Assembly: GCF_001050035.1 (NCBI RefSeq)
Contig: NZ_CVTA01000006.1
Location: 1-64,000 of the forward strand
Direction: 5' to 3'
From: Mycolicibacterium komanii
Lineage (GTDB): Bacteria > Actinomycetota > Actinomycetes > Mycobacteriales > Mycobacteriaceae
Length of the DNA stretch: 64,000 nucleotides
Below are positions 21,541 to 31,486 of the stretch, in pieces. Positions within the stretch are counted from its first letter, which is position 1. Every line of letters starts with the position of its first letter. Below the pieces are notes generated by a model. It saw only the letters and a program-made list of their open reading frames with translations, ran no database searches and was not told the DNA's origin. The translations under genes were made by a program, and so were the position numbers.

Positions 21541-23088
21541 GTGCAGACCACCGCCTCGTCGTCGGCCCTCGGCTCGTCGCTGGCGATCACCACCTCGCGG
21601 GAGGACTTCCGCGCGCTGGCCGCCGAGCACCGCGTGGTGCCGGTGACGCGCAAGGTGCTCGCCGACAGCGAGACGCCGCTGTCGGCGTACCGGAAACTGG
21701 CCGCCAATCGGCCCGGAACCTTCCTGCTGGAGTCGGCCGAGAACGGCCGCTCGTGGTCGCGCTGGTCGTTCATCGGTGCCGGTGCGCCGTCTGCGCTCAC
21801 CGTCCGCGACGGTGAGGCCGTGTGGCTGGGCACGACGCCGCAGGACGCGCCCCAGGGCGGCGATCCTCTGCAGGCGCTGCGGGCCACGCTGGAGCTGCTG
21901 AAGACCGAACCGGTGCCGGGCCTGCCGCCGCTATCGAGCGGGCTCGTCGGCTTCTTCGCCTACGACATGGTCCGGCGCCTGGAGAAGTTGCCGTCGCTCA
22001 CCGTCGACGATCTGGGCCTTCCCGACATGCTGCTGCTGTTGGCCACCGACATCGCCGCCGTCGACCACCACGAGGGCACGATCACGCTGATCGCCAACGC
22101 GGTGAACTGGAACGGCACCGACGAACGAGTCGACTGGGCGTATGACGACGCCGTCGCCCGCCTCGACGTGATGACCGCGGCGCTGGGGGAGCACCTGCCG
22201 TCGGCGGTGGCGACGTTCAGCCGGCCCGAGCCGACGCACCGCGCCCAGCGCACCCTCGAGGAATACGAGGCGATCGTCGAGAAATTGGTGCGCGACATCG
22301 AGGCCGGCGAGGCGTTTCAGGTGGTGCCCTCGCAGCGCTTCGAAATGGAGACCCCCGCAGACCCTCTCGACGTCTACCGGATGCTGCGGGTGACCAATCC
22401 GAGCCCGTACATGTATCTGCTCAACGTGCCGAACGCCGCAGGCGGACCGGACTTCTCGATCGTCGGCTCCAGCCCGGAGGCGCTGGTGACGGTCAAGGAC
22501 GGACGGGCCACCACACATCCGATCGCGGGTACCCGGTGGCGCGGCGCGACCGAGGAAGAAGACCTGCTGCTCGAGAAGGAACTGCAGGCCGACGAGAAGG
22601 AACGCGCCGAGCATCTGATGCTCGTCGACCTGGGCCGCAACGATCTGGGGCGGGTCTGCCAGCCCGGCACCGTGCGGGTCGAGGACTACAGCCACATCGA
22701 GCGCTACAGCCACGTCATGCACCTGGTGTCGACGGTGACGGGCCTGCTGGCCGACGGCAAGACGGCGCTGGACGCCGTGACCGCCTGCTTCCCGGCCGGG
22801 ACGCTCTCGGGTGCACCGAAGGTGCGGGCGATGGAGTTGATCGAGGAGGTCGAGAAGACGCGGCGCGGCCTGTACGGCGGGGTGCTCGGCTATCTCGACT
22901 TCGCGGGCAACGCCGACTTCGCGATCGCCATCCGCACCGCGCTGATGCGCAACGGCACCGCATACGTGCAGGCCGGCGGTGGCGTCGTCGCCGACTCCAA
23001 CGGGCCCTACGAGTACACCGAGGCTGCCAACAAGGCCCGCGCGGTCCTGAACGCGATTGCCGCCGCCGAGACGCTGACCGAGCCGTGA
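21541..23088 (+). CDS. trpE: Anthranilate synthase component I TrpE
   Basis: The product has 515 residues. It makes anthranilate from chorismate with ammonia from a TrpG/PabA partner encoded elsewhere. N-terminal feedback-site elements include [18 protein letters not shown]. The chorismate-binding half has [72 protein letters not shown] and the final [10 protein letters not shown]. The start is the GTG at 21541, 3 bp after the PhyH stop. No leader peptide or attenuator is visible upstream because the neighbouring gene occupies that DNA. Confidence 0.97.
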   Translation: MQTTASSSALGSSLAITTSREDFRALAAEHRVVPVTRKVLADSETPLSAYRKLAANRPGTFLLESAENGRSWSRWSFIGAGAPSALTVRDGEAVWLGTTPQDAPQGGDPLQALRATLELLKTEPVPGLPPLSSGLVGFFAYDMVRRLEKLPSLTVDDLGLPDMLLLLATDIAAVDHHEGTITLIANAVNWNGTDERVDWAYDDAVARLDVMTAALGEHLPSAVATFSRPEPTHRAQRTLEEYEAIVEKLVRDIEAGEAFQVVPSQRFEMETPADPLDVYRMLRVTNPSPYMYLLNVPNAAGGPDFSIVGSSPEALVTVKDGRATTHPIAGTRWRGATEEEDLLLEKELQADEKERAEHLMLVDLGRNDLGRVCQPGTVRVEDYSHIERYSHVMHLVSTVTGLLADGKTALDAVTACFPAGTLSGAPKVRAMELIEEVEKTRRGLYGGVLGYLDFAGNADFAIAIRTALMRNGTAYVQAGGGVVADSNGPYEYTEAANKARAVLNAIAAAETLTEP

Positions 23089-23678
23089 TCAGGGTCGCCC
23101 AGCTCGGTCTGGTACTCGCCGCGGCGGGGCTGTGGGTGGCTTCGCGGATGACGTGGGTCGAGGTGACCTCGTTCGACGGTCTCGGTCAGCCGAAGACCGC
23201 CGCCCTGTCGGGGGGTAGCTGGTCGACTGCTCTGGTGCCGTTGGCGGTGCTTCTGCTGGCCGCCGCCGTGGCTGTGCTGGCCGTGCGGGGTTGGCCGCTT
23301 CGGCTGTTGGCCTTGCTGGTGGCCGCCGCCAGCGCCGGGACCGCCTACCTGGCCATCAGCCTGTGGGTCATCAAGGACGTGGCGGTACGCGCGTCCCACA
23401 TCGCCGAGTCGCCGGTCGCAGACCTCGTCGGCACGCAGCGGCACTACGTCGGCGCGGTGATCACCGTCGTCGCCGCTGTGCTGGCGTTGGCGTGTGCGGT
23501 GCTGTTGATGCGGTCCGCTACGGCCGAGCGCTCCGGTGCGGCCCGCTACTCGCGACGGGCCGTTACACGCCCCGACGAACCCGCAGGCGAGATGTCCGAA
23601 CGCGCGATCTGGGACGCCCTCGACGCGGGGTCCGATCCGACGCAAGATCCGGCGAATCCGGACAACAAGGGCCGGTGA
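23085..23678 (+). CDS. Trp-region conserved membrane protein (TIGR02234, Rv1610-like)
   Basis: The product has 197 residues with four likely membrane helices at about residues 3-20, 46-64, 68-90 and 126-147, and a hydrophilic C-terminal tail of about 50 residues. It belongs to a family found between trpE and trpC in actinobacteria. The GTG at 23085 overlaps the trpE stop (GTGA). The function is unknown. Its fixed place argues for involvement in tryptophan supply, for example membrane transport or regulation, but no motif shows it. Confidence 0.82.
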   Translation: MIRVAQLGLVLAAAGLWVASRMTWVEVTSFDGLGQPKTAALSGGSWSTALVPLAVLLLAAAVAVLAVRGWPLRLLALLVAAASAGTAYLAISLWVIKDVAVRASHIAESPVADLVGTQRHYVGAVITVVAAVLALACAVLLMRSATAERSGAARYSRRAVTRPDEPAGEMSERAIWDALDAGSDPTQDPANPDNKGR

Positions 23679-23700
23679 TCGTGGGTGTTGTGGTGGCGGC

Positions 23701-23706
23701 TACCCT
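23701..23706 (+). promoter_or_regulatory. Weak -10 candidate for trpCBA
   Basis: TACCCT lies 50 bp before the trpC ATG in the only gap (77 bp) of the trp cluster. No good -35 is visible. A strong ribosome-binding site, AAGGGAAG, follows near 23740. Confidence 0.3.
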
Positions 23707-23755
23707 TCGTGGTTGAAGATCGTTCAGTGTTTCCGGGGGAAGGGAAGCGGCAGTC

Positions 23756-24574
23756 ATGAGTTCGGCGACGGTACTCGACTCGATCATCGAGGGAGTCCGC
23801 GCCGATGTCGCCGCCCGCGAAGCCATCATCCCGCTCGCCGACATCAAGGCGAAGGCCAAGGACGCGCCGCCTCCGCTCGACGTGATGGCAGCGCTGCGCG
23901 CTCCCGGCATCGCGGTGATCGCCGAGGTGAAGCGCGCCAGTCCCTCGCGTGGTGAGCTGGCCCCCATCGCGGATCCCGCGGAGCTCGCGGCGGCCTACGA
24001 GAGCGGTGGTGCGCGCATCATCAGCGTGCTGACCGAACAGCGTCGGTTCAACGGATCGCTCGACGATCTCGACGCGGTGCGTGCAAGCGTCTCAATCCCG
24101 GTGTTGCGCAAGGACTTCATCGTCCGGCCGTACCAGATTCACGAGGCCCGCGCACACGGTGCGGACATGTTGCTGCTCATCGTCGCGGCGCTGGAGCAGC
24201 CGGTGCTGGAGTCGCTGCTCGAGCGCACCGAATCGCTGGGCATGACCGCGCTCGTGGAGGTGCACACCGAGGAGGAGGCCGACCGCGCGCTGTCCGCCGG
24301 CGCCACGGTAATCGGTGTCAACGCACGCGATCTCAAGACGCTGAAGGTCGACCGCGACTGCTTCGCGCGGATCGCTCCTGGCCTTCCGACCGACGTCATC
24401 CGCGTCGCGGAGTCCGGGGTCCGCGGCACCGCCGATCTGCTCGCGTACGCCGGTGCCGGTGCCGACGCGGTGCTCGTCGGCGAGGGACTGGTCACCAGCG
24501 GTGATCCCCGCAGCGCCGTCGCCGATCTGGTCACCGCAGGCACCCATCCGTCGTGCCCGAAACCCGCGCGTTGA
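23756..24574 (+). CDS. trpC: Indole-3-glycerol phosphate synthase TrpC
   Basis: A 272-residue TIM barrel. Key segments are [11 protein letters not shown] with a catalytic Lys, [29 protein letters not shown] with the second Lys, [10 protein letters not shown] and the phosphate loop [12 protein letters not shown]. It is monofunctional, without a fused TrpF, so phosphoribosylanthranilate isomerisation must come from PriA/HisA. The ATG at 23756 has AAGGGAAG about 8 nt upstream. Confidence 0.97.
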   Translation: MSSATVLDSIIEGVRADVAAREAIIPLADIKAKAKDAPPPLDVMAALRAPGIAVIAEVKRASPSRGELAPIADPAELAAAYESGGARIISVLTEQRRFNGSLDDLDAVRASVSIPVLRKDFIVRPYQIHEARAHGADMLLLIVAALEQPVLESLLERTESLGMTALVEVHTEEEADRALSAGATVIGVNARDLKTLKVDRDCFARIAPGLPTDVIRVAESGVRGTADLLAYAGAGADAVLVGEGLVTSGDPRSAVADLVTAGTHPSCPKPAR

Positions 24575-24577
24575 GAA

Positions 24578-25833
<1,256 letters not shown>

Positions 25834-25837
<4 letters not shown>

Positions 25838-26622
25838 GTCGGCTGGCACCGATGTTCGAGACCTGCCGAAGTGAGGCGCGCAGCGCGCTGATCGGTTACC
25901 TGCCGACCGGATTTCCCGATGTGCCCACGTCGATCTCGGCGATGACGAAGCTGGTCGAGAGCGGGTGCGACCTGGTCGAGGTCGGCGTCGCGTATTCCGA
26001 TCCCGGAATGGACGGGCCCACGATCGCGGCGGCCACGGAAGTCGCGCTGCGCGGGGGAGTGCGCGTCCGGGACTCGCTGGCCGCGGTCGAGGCGATCAGC
26101 AATGCCGGCGGCAAAGCCGTGGTGATGACGTACTGGAATCTCGTGTTGCGTTGGGGCATCGAGGCTTTCGCCCGTGACCTGGCGGCGGCCGGTGGACTCG
26201 GGATGATCACGCCCGACCTGATCCCGGACGAGGCTGACGAGTGGCTGGCAGCGTCGGAGGCTCACGACCTGGACCGGATCTTTCTCGTGGCGCCGTCGTC
26301 GACGCCCGAACGGCTGACGATGACGGTGAAGGCGTCGCGGGGATTCGTCTACGCCGCATCGACGATGGGGGTGACCGGTGCGCGTGACGCGGTGTCGACC
26401 GCTGCGCCCGAACTGGTCCGCCGGGTGAAGGCCGTCTCGGATATTCCCGTTGGTGTCGGCCTCGGGGTCCGTTCGGGCGACCAGGCCGCCGAGATCGGCG
26501 CCTACGCCGACGGGGTCATCGTGGGTTCCGCGTTGGTGTCGGCGCTACAGAACGGTGTCGACGCGGTCGGCACGTTGACAGCCGAGCTGGCCGACGGCGT
26601 CAGGCGAAGGGTTACTGCGTGA
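25834..26622 (+). CDS. trpA: Tryptophan synthase alpha chain TrpA
   Basis: A 262-residue TIM barrel that cleaves indole-3-glycerol phosphate and channels indole to TrpB. Motifs: [27 protein letters not shown] containing the catalytic Asp, [23 protein letters not shown] and [12 protein letters not shown] with the phosphate loop. The GTG at 25834 overlaps the trpB stop (GTGA); a start at 25807 would lie inside trpB. The stop overlaps the lgt GTG. Confidence 0.96.
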
Positions 26623-29327
26623 CGACGACTGTCTTGGCCGCCATCCCCAGCCCGGCGCAGGGCGTATGGCATCTCGGTCCGGTTCCCGTTCGTGCTTACG
26701 CGGTGTGCATCATCATCGGCATCATCGCGGCGCTGATCATCGGTGACCGTCGCTGGGAAGCGCGCGGCGGTGAACGTGGGGTCATCTACGACATCGCTCT
26801 GTGGGCGGTGCCGTTCGGATTGATCGGCGGCCGGCTCTACCACGTGGTGACCGACTGGTGGCGCTACTTCGGGGACAACGGTGCTGGGCTGGCCGGTGTT
26901 TTCCGCATCTGGGACGGCGGCCTGGGGATCTGGGGAGCAGTCGCCCTCGGGGGTGTGGGCGCGTGGATTGCCTGTCGACGGAGGGGTATTCCGTTACCCG
27001 CGTTTGGCGACGCTATCGCGCCGGGAATCGTTCTCGCGCAGGGGATCGGCCGCCTTGGTAATTACTTCAACCAGGAGCTGTGGGGTGCGGATACGACGCT
27101 GCCCTGGGCGCTGAAGATCTACGAACGCCGGGACTCGGCCGGGATGATCGACAACCTCAACGGTGTGTCGACTGGTGAAGTCGTTCAGCTCGTCCATCCC
27201 ACGTTCCTGTACGAACTGCTCTGGAATCTACTGATTTTCGCAGTCCTCATCTATGTCGACCGACGCTTCCAGCTCGGTCATGGTCGCCTGTTCGCGTTGT
27301 ATGTCGCGGGCTATTGCCTGGGCCGGTTCTGGATCGAGCTGTTGCGTGCCGACGACGCGACGTTGATCGAAGGCGTCCGGATCAACTCGTTCACAGCGAC
27401 GTTCGTGTTCATCGGGGCGGTTGTGTACATCATGGCTGCGCCGAAGGGCCGAGAGGACCCCGCCAGCCTCAAGGGCAAGGCGCAGCCGGAACGGACGACT
27501 GTCGAGGAGCTCACGGAGGAATTGGCCGCGGTGGCCTCGACGACAGGTGTGGTCGCAGCAGCGAAGGCCGCCGCAGCCGACGAAGAGTCGGACACGGTGA
27601 AGGCCGAGTCGCTCACGGCGGATGTGCCGGAGGACGAGGCGATTTCGGTCGAGGACGTGTCGGCGGAGGAGCTTGGCGCGGACGTGGCGGGTGTGCCGGC
27701 GGACGACCTCGAAGAGGCCGAAGAGTTCGCTGCTGAGGGTGTCGAGGAGCCGGCGGTGGAGCCGGAGCCCGAAGCCGAGGCGGTGGCCGAGGCCGAAGCC
27801 CTGGCTGAAGACGTGGACGAGGCACCTGCCGAGGAGATCGCGGAGGCGGAAGAATTCGCCGAAGCCGGTGAGGCCGCCGATCTCGGTGGTGTGGGTGCTG
27901 TCGAAGGTGAGGAGGCCAGCGACGCGCTGGCCGATGCCGCCGCGGCGCACGAAACCGCCGTCGAGGGTGAGGCCGCCGCCGAGGAATTGGCCGATGAAGC
28001 GGCGACACCGGCGGCTTCTGTGGCGGCTCTGAAGGCGAAGCGTCGACTGCGGTTGTGGCCAAAGCGCCGGCAGAAGGACGTCGCTGCGGCGGAGCCCAGC
28101 GGTGTTGCGGCCGCGGCCGACTCGACGCCCGAAGCCGAGGTGGCGCCCGAAGCCGAGGAGCTGGCCGAAAATGTGGCGGAGGCGCCGTCTGCAGACATCG
28201 TCGAGGCGGAGGAGTTCGCCGAGGCGGGCGAGGCTGCCGATTTGGGTGGTGTGGGTGCCGTCGAGGGTGAGGAGGCCAGCGACGCTCTCGCCGACGCGTC
28301 TGAGGCGCATGAGTCCGCCGTTGAGGGTGAGGCTGTAGCGGAGGAACTGGCCGTCGATGCCGAGTCCGATGCCGAATCCGAAGAGACACCCGACGAGGCC
28401 GAGGCCGAATCCGGCGCCGCCCCCGATTTGGGTGGTGTGGGTGCTGTCGAGGGTGAGGAGGCCAGCGACGCGCTTGTCGACGCGTCGGAGGCTCACGAGT
28501 CCGTCGTTGAGGGTGAGGCTGTAGCGGAGGAGCGGGCCGAGGAGGCCGAGGCCGAATCCGATGAGGCTGCCGATTTGGGTGGTGTGGGTGCCGTTGAGGG
28601 TGAGGAGGCCGGCGACGCCCTGGTCGATGCGTCGGAGGCGCATGAGTCCGTCGTTGAGGGTGAGGCTGTAGCGGAGGAACTGGCCGACGAGGCCGAATCC
28701 GATGCCGACGAGGCTGCCGATTTGGGTGGTGTGGGTGCCGTCGAGGGTGAGGAGGCCAGCGACGCCCTGGCCGATGCATCTGAGGCGCATGAGTCAGCCG
28801 TCGAGGGCGAAGCCGTATCCGACGAACTGACCGATGAGGCCGACGAAGCGACTGACGAGGCGCCGGCCGACGCCGCCCCCGCTTTGGGTGGTGTGGGTGC
28901 CGTCGAGGGTGAGGAGGCCAGCGACGCCCTGGCCGATGCCGCTGAAGCGCACGAGTCGGCGGCTGAGGGTGAGGCCGTAGCGGAGGAACTGGCCAACGAG
29001 GACGAGGCCGAGGCCGAATCCGACGCGCCCGACGCGCCCGAAGCCGACGAGTCGGCGGCTGAGGACGAGGACATCGCCGAAGAACTGGCGGAAGCCGCCG
29101 AGCAGCTAGCAGCAGAGCCCGAGGCCGAAACCGAAGAAACCGCCGCTGAGGAATCGGAAGCCACCGAGCCTGAAACCGAAGACTCTCCTGACGAACCCGA
29201 AGCCGAACAAACTGCTGGCGACCAAGCCGCCGCCCAGCCCGCAACCGCAACCGAAGCGGCGAGCCAACCCGAGGACTCCGGACGCGGCCGAGTGCGCAAA
29301 TGGCTGCGCCGCCGCCGCAACCGCTAG
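26619..29327 (+). CDS. lgt: Prolipoprotein diacylglyceryl transferase Lgt with a giant acidic repeat tail
   Basis: The product has 902 residues. Residues about 1-285 are a normal Lgt: seven membrane helices, RIWDGGLGIWGA and the signature GRLGNYFNQELWGADT. Lgt moves diacylglycerol from phosphatidylglycerol to the lipobox Cys of prolipoproteins. Residues about 290-902 are a low-complexity, Glu/Ala/Asp-rich cytoplasmic tail. It has six copies of a LGGVGAVEGEEASDAL motif and ends in a very basic GRGRVRKWLRRRRNR. A second basic patch is at about 472-486 (KAKRRLRLWPKRRQK). Mycobacterial Lgt proteins usually have some acidic extension (M. tuberculosis about 470 residues in total), but this one is far longer. 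The GTG overlaps the trpA stop. The tail function is unknown. Confidence 0.93.
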   Translation: MTTTVLAAIPSPAQGVWHLGPVPVRAYAVCIIIGIIAALIIGDRRWEARGGERGVIYDIALWAVPFGLIGGRLYHVVTDWWRYFGDNGAGLAGVFRIWDGGLGIWGAVALGGVGAWIACRRRGIPLPAFGDAIAPGIVLAQGIGRLGNYFNQELWGADTTLPWALKIYERRDSAGMIDNLNGVSTGEVVQLVHPTFLYELLWNLLIFAVLIYVDRRFQLGHGRLFALYVAGYCLGRFWIELLRADDATLIEGVRINSFTATFVFIGAVVYIMAAPKGREDPASLKGKAQPERTTVEELTEELAAVASTTGVVAAAKAAAADEESDTVKAESLTADVPEDEAISVEDVSAEELGADVAGVPADDLEEAEEFAAEGVEEPAVEPEPEAEAVAEAEALAEDVDEAPAEEIAEAEEFAEAGEAADLGGVGAVEGEEASDALADAAAAHETAVEGEAAAEELADEAATPAASVAALKAKRRLRLWPKRRQKDVAAAEPSGVAAAADSTPEAEVAPEAEELAENVAEAPSADIVEAEEFAEAGEAADLGGVGAVEGEEASDALADASEAHESAVEGEAVAEELAVDAESDAESEETPDEAEAESGAAPDLGGVGAVEGEEASDALVDASEAHESVVEGEAVAEERAEEAEAESDEAADLGGVGAVEGEEAGDALVDASEAHESVVEGEAVAEELADEAESDADEAADLGGVGAVEGEEASDALADASEAHESAVEGEAVSDELTDEADEATDEAPADAAPALGGVGAVEGEEASDALADAAEAHESAAEGEAVAEELANEDEAEAESDAPDAPEADESAAEDEDIAEELAEAAEQLAAEPEAETEETAAEESEATEPETEDSPDEPEAEQTAGDQAAAQPATATEAASQPEDSGRGRVRKWLRRRRNR
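27879..29000 (+). repeat. Six in-frame repeats in the lgt tail
   Basis: Copies of a motif translating as LGGVGAVEGEEASDAL-DASEAHES-VEGEAVAEEL begin at 27879, 28239, 28425, 28572, 28719 and 28881 (residues 421, 541, 603, 652, 701 and 755). Spacings are 360, 186, 147, 147 and 162 bp, all multiples of three. Copies 3-5 are nearly identical at DNA level and use GGT codons unusual for the flanks, which suggests recent tandem expansion. Confidence 0.92.
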
Positions 29328-29348
29328 ACCGTTTCCCCCAGTTGTCCC

Positions 29349-29365
29349 CAGCCGGCCTTCGGCTG
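29349..29365 (+). terminator. Weak hairpin after lgt
   Basis: CAGCCG-GCCTT-CGGCTG forms a 6-bp stem 21 bp after the lgt stop. No T-run follows it, so termination is uncertain. Confidence 0.3.
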
Positions 29366-29390
29366 CCCCCATCTCGTCAGTGGGTCCGAG

Positions 29391-29411
29391 TAGTGTCGAA
29401 CCTATGTTCGA
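29391..29411 (+). promoter_or_regulatory. LexA (SOS) box over the start codon of the HNH gene
   Basis: TCGAAC-CTAT-GTTCGA (29396-29411) is a perfect match to the mycobacterial SOS box TCGAAC-N4-GTTCGA. The ATG at 29404 lies inside it. TAGTGT (29391-29396) ends 7 nt before the ATG, so transcription would begin at the start codon, under the LexA dimer. Confidence 0.8.
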
Positions 29412-30831
29412 AGATGCCTCGAGTAGCGATCTGCTCACCCTGATGGGTGAAGAGGCTCGCGAGGAATCTGCGGCCATGGGGCGCCGACTCGCACTGGTCG
29501 CCGAACTGTACGCGCGGCGCGTAATAGAACATCGGGAAGCACGGATGTACTTCACTGACGTTGCGGTCGTCGTGGCAGCAGAGATATCGCCGGTCCAGAA
29601 CATCAGCCACGCACGGGCGCTCGGCCAGGTTCATGCGGCAAATGCGTTGCACGACCGGCTTCCTCGCGTAGCCGAGATTTTCCGGCGCGGGTGGATCGAC
29701 TACCGGGTGGTGTCCACCATCATGTCGCGTACCGAGAATGTCGAGCCCGACATCATGCCCGCACTCGACGAGGCCATTGCCGCGAAGGCCGAGAAGTGGA
29801 TGAAACTCTCCGGCCCCAAACTGATCGACCGCGTCGACATGTTCGTGAGTCGTTTCGACCCCGAGGCGGTGCGGGTGCCCCGCAAAGCAGAGGACAATCG
29901 TCACGTCCACGTCGAGCCGGGCTGTCCAGGGATGGCGTGGCTCGCAGGCAATCTGCGCGCCACCGACGGTGCGGCGCTGGACAATCGGCTCGACGCGATC
30001 GCCGCCACCGTGTGCGACAACGACCCCCGAACGAAGGACCAGCGCCGCGCCGACGCGTGCGGACCGCTCTCTCGCCTCGAAGCGACGATGCCTTGCGAAT
30101 GTGGGCGCGAGGACTGCGCGGCGGCCAGAGAACGCGCGGCGATCACCACGGCGATCATCCATGTGCTGGCCGAACAGTCGACGCTCGACGGCACCAGCAA
30201 CAAGCCCGGCTACCTGAAGGGCTTCGGTGTGCTACCCGCCGAGTCGGTACGCGAGGCGGCCAAGACCGCGCAGTTGAAGCCGCTGAACACCCCGGATACC
30301 AAGGCCGACAACGGCTATCGGCCCAACGTCGCGCTGCGCGAATTCCTACAGTGGCGCGACCTCACCTGTCGATGGCCAGGATGTGACAAACCGGTGCAAG
30401 CGTGCGACGTCGACCACACGGTTCCATGGCCCCAAGGCTCGACGCATCCCTCGAACACCAAGCACTACTGCCGAACTCACCACCTGCTCAAGACGTTCTT
30501 CTGTGGCCCACGCGGTTGGACCGATCGACAACTCGCCGACGGCACGATCGAGTTGATCGCGCCCACGGGTCACGTGTGGCGTACCGAACCCCATGGCGCA
30601 AGCATGTTTCCATCGCTCGGAGAACCGATGGGTGAGTTCGAGGTCCCGGTGGATATCGCCGACGACATCGCCGGTCGAACGTTGATGATGCCCCGTCGCA
30701 AACAGACCCGTGAGGACGACCGTCGCGACCGGATAAAGGCCGAACGTCGCCAGCGCGCTGAGCTGATCGCCGAGGAAGAGCGACAACGGCAAGCCTGGTT
30801 GGCCGCCAACTACCAACCCCCACCCTTCTGA
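29404..30831 (+). CDS. DUF222/HNH endonuclease-domain protein (13E12 repeat family)
   Basis: The product has 475 residues. An N-terminal DUF222 region (about 15-310) is followed by an HNH domain at about 325-370. That domain has the zinc-type cysteines and HNH residues in CRWPGCDKPVQACDVDHTVPWPQG and NTKHYCRTHHLLKT. The C-terminus is a charged helix. These proteins are numerous in mycobacteria, and the REP13E12 copies are integration sites for some phage-like elements. The ATG at 29404 is preferred over one at 29380 because it sits in the LexA box with a -10 seven nt upstream. SOS control suggests a DNA-damage role. Nuclease activity is inferred from the motif only. Confidence 0.85.
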   Translation: MFEDASSSDLLTLMGEEAREESAAMGRRLALVAELYARRVIEHREARMYFTDVAVVVAAEISPVQNISHARALGQVHAANALHDRLPRVAEIFRRGWIDYRVVSTIMSRTENVEPDIMPALDEAIAAKAEKWMKLSGPKLIDRVDMFVSRFDPEAVRVPRKAEDNRHVHVEPGCPGMAWLAGNLRATDGAALDNRLDAIAATVCDNDPRTKDQRRADACGPLSRLEATMPCECGREDCAAARERAAITTAIIHVLAEQSTLDGTSNKPGYLKGFGVLPAESVREAAKTAQLKPLNTPDTKADNGYRPNVALREFLQWRDLTCRWPGCDKPVQACDVDHTVPWPQGSTHPSNTKHYCRTHHLLKTFFCGPRGWTDRQLADGTIELIAPTGHVWRTEPHGASMFPSLGEPMGEFEVPVDIADDIAGRTLMMPRRKQTREDDRRDRIKAERRQRAELIAEEERQRQAWLAANYQPPPF

Positions 30832-30988
30832 CACGCCCGGCCGTCGTGAGCCGCGAACACATTTCACCGCCTCCAGCGAATCCCCCTGAGCGACAATCTG
30901 TTGTGCGAGGTGCCGGTATCCGGCAGTTCTCGTCAGCGCCGCAAGTGCTGGGGTTACGCAGCGCGTCTATATGGCCACAAAATTCTTA

Positions 30989-31017
30989 CTGACCCGCTCC
31001 ACGCCGTCTGGCATGCT
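30989..31017 (+). promoter_or_regulatory. Promoter candidate for the TM2 gene
   Basis: CTGACC (30989-30994) and CATGCT (31012-31017) are 17 bp apart, and the -10 ends 7 nt before the ATG, as in leaderless mycobacterial genes. The rest of the 193-bp gap after the HNH gene shows nothing distinct. Confidence 0.38.
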
Positions 31018-31024
31018 GGGGGCC

Positions 31025-31486
31025 ATGACGGAGCCGCAGTTCGGTGGCAGTGAGCATGGCAACACACCTCCGCCGCCCCCACAGGGATCGGACTACCAGC
31101 AGCAATATCCGCCACCGCCGGGCGAGTACGGCCCGCCGACCGGCGAGTACGGCCCGCCGACCGGCGAATACGGCCCGCCGACCGGCGGCTACCCGCCCGT
31201 GTACAACGATCCGTTGGCGCCCTACGGCCGTCATCCCATCACCGGCGAGCCCTACTCCGACAAGTCCAAACTGGTCGCGGGCCTGCTGCAGCTACTCGGA
31301 CTCTTCGGCCTGGTCGGTATCGGCCGCATCTACCTCGGTTACACCGGGCTTGGCGTCGCCCAGTTGGTCGTCGGCCTGATCACGTGCGGTATCGGCGCAA
31401 TCATCTGGGGCATCATCGACGCCATCCTGCTGCTCACCGATAAGGTCCGCGATCCCCAGGGGCGCCCTCTGCGCGATGGCACCTAG
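31025..31486 (+). CDS. TM2-domain membrane protein with Pro/Tyr-rich N-terminus
   Basis: The product has 153 residues. The first 65 residues are Pro/Gly/Tyr-rich with three tandem GEYGPPT heptads. The rest is a TM2 domain: two membrane helices at about 90-110 and 114-137 joined by GIGRIYLGYTGLG, ending in a cytoplasmic DPQGRPL. TM2 proteins have no agreed bacterial function. The ATG at 31025 is chosen because the preceding in-frame sequence is promoter-like. The 3' end overlaps the DUF2752 gene by 11 bp. Confidence 0.82.
   Translation: MTEPQFGGSEHGNTPPPPPQGSDYQQQYPPPPGEYGPPTGEYGPPTGEYGPPTGGYPPVYNDPLAPYGRHPITGEPYSDKSKLVAGLLQLLGLFGLVGIGRIYLGYTGLGVAQLVVGLITCGIGAIIWGIIDAILLLTDKVRDPQGRPLRDGT
31121..31183 (+). 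repeat. Three tandem 21-bp repeats encoding GEYGPPT
   Basis: Units at 31121, 31142 and 31163 are identical except for one base (GAG to GAA) in the third copy. A partial fourth unit follows as GGCGGCTAC. Confidence 0.9.

Noticed and set aside
27228..29250. Long minus-strand open frames (about 520 and 545 codons) opposite the lgt tail
   Set aside because: They arise because the GAG/GCC-rich repeat tail has few stop-forming triplets in reverse. The translations are Arg/Pro- or Leu/Gly-rich low-complexity sequence, and the plus-strand frame continues directly from a complete Lgt domain.
29404..30831. HNH gene as an intron or IS-associated homing enzyme
   Set aside because: No inverted terminal repeats, target duplication or interrupted gene is visible. 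The sequence fits the resident DUF222/13E12 family.
31121..31183. Possible CRISPR-like array
   Set aside because: The 21-bp units are directly adjacent with no spacers, are in frame, and encode GEYGPPT.
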